DNA of 21,234 nucleotides from Pezizomycotina sp. ARF18 (lineage: Eukaryota; Ascomycota). The stretch spans positions 149,947 to 171,180 of the forward strand of contig AZLU01000025.1 in NCBI GenBank assembly GCA_002224055.1, in the 5' to 3' direction. Positions within the stretch are counted from its first letter, which is position 1. Each line of letters opens with the position of its first letter. The notes below the pieces were generated by a model. That model saw nothing but the letters and a program-made list of their open reading frames with translations. It did no database searches and was not told where the DNA came from. This document shows, piece after piece, positions 16,301 through 21,234 of the stretch. The position numbers and the translations under genes were made by a program.

Positions 16301-18765
16301 CTGGGGCATGATTGCGTGCCCACTCCTTGATCTCGCCCCATGTTGTCACCGTCGGAGGAACCGGCGCGTGAGGAACCAACTTGTTGAACATATCAAACAT
16401 GGCTGTCGGCGTCTTCAGCGCTTCCGCATTCAACCAGGGCCTCTCATCTGAGGCTGGCCGTTGACATCTGCGCGTTGTTTTGAGGTGGTTGTTGAATCGA
16501 ACCGGGCCCCTGCGGTTGTTGTTGTTGCTGCTGTTGCTGCTGGGTTTGAGGTGCTGGTTGTGCGCTTGCGTGTGCTGGGTTGCTGGTTTTGTTGGCTTGT
16601 TGAGCTTGTGCTGTGCCTGGGCCTGGGCTTGAGCCTGAGCCTGGGCTTGGCCTGGTTCTGTGCCTGTTGACCGCTTGTTTGCTGGGAACGCTCTCTGTCT
16701 CTGTAGCATGACCGCCTGAGCCTGTTGTTGTGGAGCCTCTGTTGTTGGTTAAGGCCTGCTGCTGAAGAGGAGATGTCGAGTTAGGCTGAGTGGTTGGTAT
16801 AACTGGCGTCATCTGCGGCTGTTGCTGCTGTTGCTGGGGCATCGCCGTTGCCACCTGGCCCATCTGACCAGGGCCGTTACCTGTGAGGGGCGTTTATTCC
16901 TGTTCTCAAGGCCTGCTGTGCCGCTGCCAGGGCACCATTCTTCTGCGCTTGGCGCTCTTGGAAGGACTGCAAGACCTTCTGTAGCTGCTCCGGTGGTAGG
17001 TTTGTAATTGTGGAGGGAGATTTATGCGTGCTTGACCAGGTTGCTGACGAGTGTGAGCGGCAAGAGCTTGCTGAAGTGCTAAATTGGTCTGATTAATTTG
17101 CTGGGCTGTGGCCTGCCCCATGCCTGGCTGCGGATGGCCTGGTGTTGCGACTGTTGCCCTCCCGGTGTCCTGAGTGGTTGGTTCAGTGTCGACATGTTCG
17201 AAGAGATTGTTGGGGTAAGAATCCCTGTTTGCTGTTGAGCTTGCTGCTGTTGAGCCTGCTGCTGTTGCTGAAGGGCTCTCTGTCTCTGGAGCATGATGCT
17301 CTGAGCTTGGGCCTGTTGATTGTTCAAAAGCTGTTGCTGTGCTGAGCCGTCGCATTCGGGTTCTGCATCTGCTGTGGTTTCTGTCCCATGGGCCCTTGCG
17401 GCATGCCCATCTGGACACCAGGTCGCTGCCCACCAGGAACATTAGGCATCCCATGGCGCCCACGTTCCCTGGATTTTGCCCCAAACCATTCTGCGCGTTC
17501 ATGAATTGGCCGAACGGATCCGGCGCTGTTGAGAACCCTGCTGCTGCTGTTGCTGCTGCGTTGCTGGATTTGCTGTTGCTTGAGTCTGGCTTGGTGCTGG
17601 AGGAGGAGTTGCTGCTGCTGCTGCTGTTGCTGTTGTTGCTGTGGCGTCAGCCCGGGTTTCATACCACCCTGCTGCTGAGCCATAAGGGCCTGCTGCTGGG
17701 CTGCGCCTGCCTGCAGATGGGCCAGTTTTTTCTGCGCAAGTTGACGGAAAAATAGATCCTCCAAACTTATTCCCATTTTGCTGTGCCATTCTCCGATTTC
17801 GTCCGACATAGCATTGACCGTCTGCATGACGCTTGCATGTGAGGCTGGGCCTGGTTTGCGAGTTCCCTCGAATACTCGACGATCGCCTGTGAATTGGCAT
17901 GGCGAGATACCGTGCGACACCGGGCTGCGGCTGGACTCCGGGCATCGGTTGGTGGCCCCTGCGTTGGAAGTTCGGATTCCCCCCCATCTGCGGCTGCGCT
18001 TTGGTTGGAAATTGACCATCGGTTGCCCTGGCGGCATTGCGACATATTCTGAGGTTGGCTCGGGTTCATCCCCGCCTGCTGAAAGCCTCCCATGCCTGGT
18101 GTGCTTGAACCATCTGCTGCTGTTGCTGGAGAAATCTTGTATCTCGAAGAGACATTTCCGCCTGAGCCATATACCTCTTCCTCGTATCTTGTATTTGCAT
18201 CAGTTTTGCCCTACATTGGCCCGTATAATCCTCCTGTAAGTTTAGCGTATCAAAAAAAAAAAAAATTAGCATCGATTTTTTAAAGTTCCAGATAGAGGGA
18301 TATTTGGCGTAAGAAAAAACATGATCCTCGGAAGGTCTTTTCGAGGGGTGTTGAAATTCGTACCTTGTTTGTTGCTTTCTCGAACGTTTGTTGTTCAAAG
18401 GCCTGGGCGACTTTATAGCTTGACTTTGATCGACCGACTTCTGGACTAACCGTAAACAGGACGCACTGGATTTTTAAGGTTAGTGTGGACTTCAACCTTA
18501 AATATGACAGTAACGATAACACGCTCGATTCTTATAAATAACGTGAAGAGAGTAAACATCGGTTGCGAGAGATCCATGGGCTTCAACGTACATCTGTGTG
18601 ATCATCCTAGCCCGCTCAGTGTATGGCACTTCCATCTGCCAGGCCATCGTGCTCGGAGGGAGTTCTTCAACTGATGCATCAGCATTTGCTGAATCTGTTG
18701 CCCATTCACCATAGGTTGCCGCCGGGCATACCAAGGCCCCCACCAACTGGAGCGCCTTGATTCAT
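13347..18765 (-). CDS. MED15: Mediator subunit 15 (Gal11/MED15), four exons, frame broken by single-base losses
   Basis: MED15 is a tail-module subunit of Mediator that binds activation domains through its KIX region and passes the signal to RNA polymerase II. ATG at 18765-18763 gives MNQGAPVGG. The KIX-type region (18765-18150) reads QQIQQMLMHQLKNSL, TMAWQMEVPYTERARMITQ, SYKVAQAFEQQTFEKATNK and CRAKLMQIQDTRKRY, in family order. Further along are MSDEIGEWHSKMGISLEDLF (about 17800), TTWGEIKEWARNHAPEVEAR (16350-16287) and FTKPRGFYTITPDELDSAKE (about 15050). Polyglutamine tracts are encoded at about 17605-17645, 16513-16545, 16085-16146, 15467-15495 and 14110-14172. A C2H2-like finger lies at 14200-14290. 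The C-terminus reads MTPPDSEKTLGSNGRY, then FNDWNPFGI, then IDDLDWSDGMGG, ending at TGA 13349-13347. The protein is roughly 1700 residues. Frame breaks are frequent, for example CCC to CC near 13445 and GG to G near 14233. Confidence 0.9.
14106..14172 (-). repeat. Gln/Met/His-coding CAG-type repeat of MED15
   Basis: CTGCTG and CATCTG units on the + strand read as CAG, CAA and CAT codons on the coding strand, giving a Q/M/H-rich stretch directly after the C2H2-like finger and its DLFTKDAK tail. Confidence 0.85.
14200..14290 (-). other. C2H2-like zinc finger in the C-terminal part of MED15
   Basis: On the minus strand the frame reads HKCRLKTCEFFTKGFPTVQ and, after one restored G, ELLAHLKEAHQ. 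The spacing is Cys-X4-Cys-X15-His-X4-His, with a GFPTxxELLxH core like that of fungal C2H2 fingers. The loop is longer than the classical X12. Zinc binding is inferred. Confidence 0.6.
16085..16146 (-). repeat. Polyglutamine tract of MED15
   Basis: Alternating CTG and TTG units on the + strand encode about 16 Gln with two His interruptions on the coding strand. They follow RLRQHQM shortly after the splice at 16206. Confidence 0.9.
16207..16286 (-). other. MED15 intron 3
   Basis: On the minus strand the donor GTAAGT starts at 16286, the branch point GCTAAC lies near 16223-16228 and the acceptor GTGACAG ends at 16207 (80 bases). Splicing joins EVEAR to LKQYQFMHVQELQKRLRQ in frame. Confidence 0.92.
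17605..17645 (-). repeat. Polyglutamine tract of MED15
   Basis: CTG/TTG units on the + strand encode about 11 consecutive Gln after GLTPQ on the coding strand. Shorter Q tracts flank it on both sides. Confidence 0.9.
18234..18363 (-). other. MED15 intron 2
   Basis: On the minus strand the donor GTACGA starts at 18363 and the acceptor CTTACAG ends at 18234 (130 bases), with a candidate branch point GCTAAAC close to the acceptor. Splicing gives EKATNK followed by EDYTGQCRAKLMQIQ in frame, matching the second half of the fungal KIX-type region. Confidence 0.88.
18466..18591 (-). other. MED15 intron 1
   Basis: On the minus strand the donor GTACGT starts at 18591, the branch point ACTAAC lies just upstream of the 3' end and the acceptor ATCCAG ends at 18466 (126 bases). 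With one restored base after the splice, ARMITQ continues as IASLFTVSPEV, as expected for the KIX region. Confidence 0.85.
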
Positions 18766-18900
18766 CTCTGGTATTTCTCTTCGCTTTAGAATCCGATCTT
18801 CGTAGTAGAGTAAAGGCCGCTGAGAGAGTAATATATCTAAGAGAGAGAAAAAGAAAAATATTGGTTATGAGAATATGTCCCAAAATGGGTTATTATCGGA
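18766..18900 (-). promoter_or_regulatory. 5' leader of MED15
   Basis: On the minus strand, the 130 bases before the ATG include a CT-rich tract (18835-18860) and another pyrimidine-rich stretch nearer the start. This is typical of fungal 5' untranslated regions. No specific site is assigned. Confidence 0.4.
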
Positions 18901-20217
18901 TGATATGTTGTGGGGTAGGTTGCGGTGTGTTAGTGTGGGTTTTTAGTTGACCAAAAGGCTGGCTTTATTGTTGTATGAAGGGATCGACCGCATAAAAAAT
19001 CCCGCTGGGTTCTTCCAGTTTCGATAAAATGAGAAACCGCCTTTGCCTTCTAAAAGTAATAAAAAAATTATAATAAATTATTCGATTTCCTTCCAATGTT
19101 GGCCCCGTCTTCTTCGTAAATATTGACCCTTGAAAAGAAGATTTTTATTTTGAAAAATTTTCGCTTTTGTCGTTTTCCGGCCTGTAAGATCGCGGCGCTG
19201 TATACTACGAGTCGAAACCTATCACGCACAGACTTGGAAGGCTTGTCGACGGAGGTGAAAAGATGGATTCGAAAATACGATAGTTGCAGACTAGAAGGAA
19301 GAACTATGATTTCTGATTAGTATTACACCTTGACAATAGAGAGCCGACTGTCGAGTTTTATGTTATTTATTTCCTTGCTCCTGGAGAGAAAAAGAATTGA
19401 GGCTTTGAGCTATAGGGCGAACGCCTGCAGAATGAAAGGGAAAAGAGGAACAAAAAAGAGAGAGAGAGAGAGAGCGTTGTCCATGGATTTTGAGGGAATA
19501 AAAGAGGCGCCTGCGGTAATGTACTGTGAGTGTCCCAAGAAGAGAGGAATGATGTAAAGGGAGGAGTAAAAGAACAAAGAAAACATGTCCAATCCCTCAA
19601 CCTCTCCTTGTGTGTGTTTGCTTTTTACCCTTTCCTTTATGCGCCATAGAAAAGAAACCACTTACCTGAGGAATGCTATAGAAAATAAAGTGCCGTGAAC
19701 AAAAACGTTGAAGCGTATGTGTGTGTATCTGCTGCGTATAATATGACGATGCGTCCTCCTGTTACGATGCTCCTTCCCGAAAGCCCTTGAGCGAGTGTCG
19801 TCGTCGTCACGGGCAGAGAATGGATTGGGAGTTTTGAAGGACGTAAGAAGAAAAAAGAAAGAAAAAACAATAATAAAAGAAAAACAATAATCCGAATGAA
19901 CGATAAATAAGATGTAAGAAAATGTAAGAGAAGAGAAGAGTAAGAGAGAGGAAGGAAGGAAGGAAGGAAGGGAGAAAAAAAAAAAAAACGAAAGAAAAAG
20001 GAACGGGTTTTGGGTATTATAATAATAATAATAATATTAAAAAAATAAAATAAAATAAGAGAGAGACCGGTGACCCTAGGGGCTAGGAAATGGTAATAAT
20101 AAAAATTGATGGAAAAAAAAAAAGGGAAGGGGAAAAAAGGGAAAGAGAGGGAAAAAAAAAAAAAAGAGAGGGAAAAAAAGGTTTGCAGGAAAGAGAAAAG
20201 AAATTATAAGGTAGGTC

Positions 20218-20241
20218 AAAAAAAAAAAAAAAAAAAAAAAA
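20218..20241. repeat. A24 homopolymer in a purine-rich block
   Basis: Twenty-four A, embedded in a long A/G stretch on the + strand. Confidence 0.9.
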
Positions 20242-20565
20242 GAAAAGAAAGTTTGAGATGAGTGTGAGAGAAAAAAAAAGTTTTTTTTGTATTAGGATTT
20301 TTTCTATTATAAAATATATATCTATACTTAGTATATAAGGAGGGCGGTACATGCAGAAAAGCAATACGATGTACTCTACTTTATTCTCCTTCTCTCGCTC
20401 TCTATGCATTCGTTCTCTCTGTGAAGAACAGCTAGAGAAGGAAATGGTTACTATATCTACGAAGATGAAGAGGAAGGAAGAGGAACAGGTAAGCAGAGAG
20501 CAGTATAGCACGAGAAGAGAAGAGAAGTTTCGATTCTGCTCTCGCTCGACGTTGTTTACTCTTTC

Positions 20566-20592
20566 AAAAAAAAAAAAAAAAAAAAAAAAAAA
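20566..20592. repeat. A27 homopolymer
   Basis: Twenty-seven A, preceded by a mixed GC stretch and followed by ACGGTCGG. Confidence 0.9.
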
Positions 20593-21234
20593 CGGTCGGT
20601 TCCCCGCTTTGCCAGTACGTATAGGTACGTACGTACATAATATATTTATCTATTTATATCAATGTGCTGGATTGATGACGATGACGGGTTCATGGTTGTT
20701 CGTGGACAGCAAACTAATGTAAAATGACGCAAAATAAATTGAACGAAAATGGAACCGGAATTTATATATTTGCAGGGTTAAAGTATATACTGCTAACTAT
20801 ATACTTAAGTAAGTAAGTGTTGATATGATAATATAGTAATAATAAGAAGAACTAGAAAGTTGGATTGTCACAGTAATAATATAACAATGTAGTTATATAC
20901 AATATATCACTTCGTCTGCGTAGGCTGCCTTTCCAATCTTTCACATCAAATCTCACTTCGCGTATATACCAACCTCACAATTAGAATAACCAGCCCAGGT
21001 ACCTTGTAGTACCTCGCGGTCCCCTTTCTCTCTGCTCTCCTCGTTTCTATGATTGCGATTGGAAAGTGGGCCAGGGCAGCGGAGGCGAAAAAAGGGAGGA
21101 AGTAGAAAATTTAAATTTTTAATCGAATCAAACAGAAGGCGAGTTACGCTCGCTCGAGTAGCGTCCCTTTTCAAGTCTAGATTCCTTAGAGAATTAAAAT
21201 ATATTTATTGTTCACGGTAACGCTAAAAAGGGAG

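Larger units (their letters stand above)
18901..21234. other. Low-complexity upstream spacer without recognised genes
   Basis: Short open frames (19123-19320, 19330-19557, 20351-20722 on +; 20083-20511 on -) resemble no known protein and follow local base bias. 19900-20340 is almost entirely A/G on the + strand. Homopolymers A24 (20218-20241) and A27 (20566-20592) and a GGAA array (19951-19970) occur. 20930-21120 has more balanced composition and could be the start of the next gene's regulatory region, but no frame is supported. Confidence 0.5.

Noticed and set aside
1-21234. CRISPR array, transposase, reverse transcriptase, tRNA or rRNA genes
   Set aside because: No regularly spaced repeats, no recognisable transposon or polymerase motifs in any frame, and no cloverleaf or rRNA signature seen by eye.

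Overview
The window looks like nuclear DNA of a filamentous ascomycete (Pezizomycotina). Short spliceosomal introns carry GTAnGT-type donors and CTAAC or CTAAT branch points. Three fungal genes are recognisable, AT-rich spacers hold long A, T, C and CT tracts, and no bacterial operon structure is visible. The species cannot be told from the sequence.

Three genes can be identified. (1) 804-1496 (+) is cytosolic ribosomal protein S12 (eS12), with an intron directly after the ATG and a second internal intron. (2) 4703-9866 (-) is a large ankyrin-repeat protein of the Hos4 type, a subunit of the Set3 histone-deacetylase complex. It has a Ser/Pro-rich N-terminus, two ankyrin blocks, a very long charged coiled-coil region and a conserved C-terminal domain. 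(3) 13347-18765 (-) is Mediator subunit 15 (Gal11/MED15), with an N-terminal KIX-type region, many glutamine tracts, a C2H2-like finger and an acidic/aromatic C-terminus. There is also a probable but unidentified broken + strand coding region at about 2002-3118, and perhaps the last codons of another gene at the left edge.

The most striking property is that none of these genes is open in one frame. In S12 eleven internal breaks can each be repaired by adding one base to a run of identical bases, and the result is a normal S12 protein with no stops. The same kind of break recurs in MED15 and the Hos4-like gene. This is best explained by homopolymer shortening in an unpolished long-read assembly, not by three neighbouring genes decaying at once. 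All gene boundaries, lengths and product calls below were made allowing for it.

Between the genes lie low-complexity spacers: 1497-2001, 3119-4702, 9867-13346 and 18766-21234. They have purine/pyrimidine strand-asymmetric blocks and homopolymers up to 44 A. No rRNA, tRNA, transposase, reverse transcriptase or CRISPR array was recognised. MED15 and the Hos4-like protein both act in RNA polymerase II regulation, but nothing in the window shows that the two neighbours are functionally coupled. I found no convincing new biological system.
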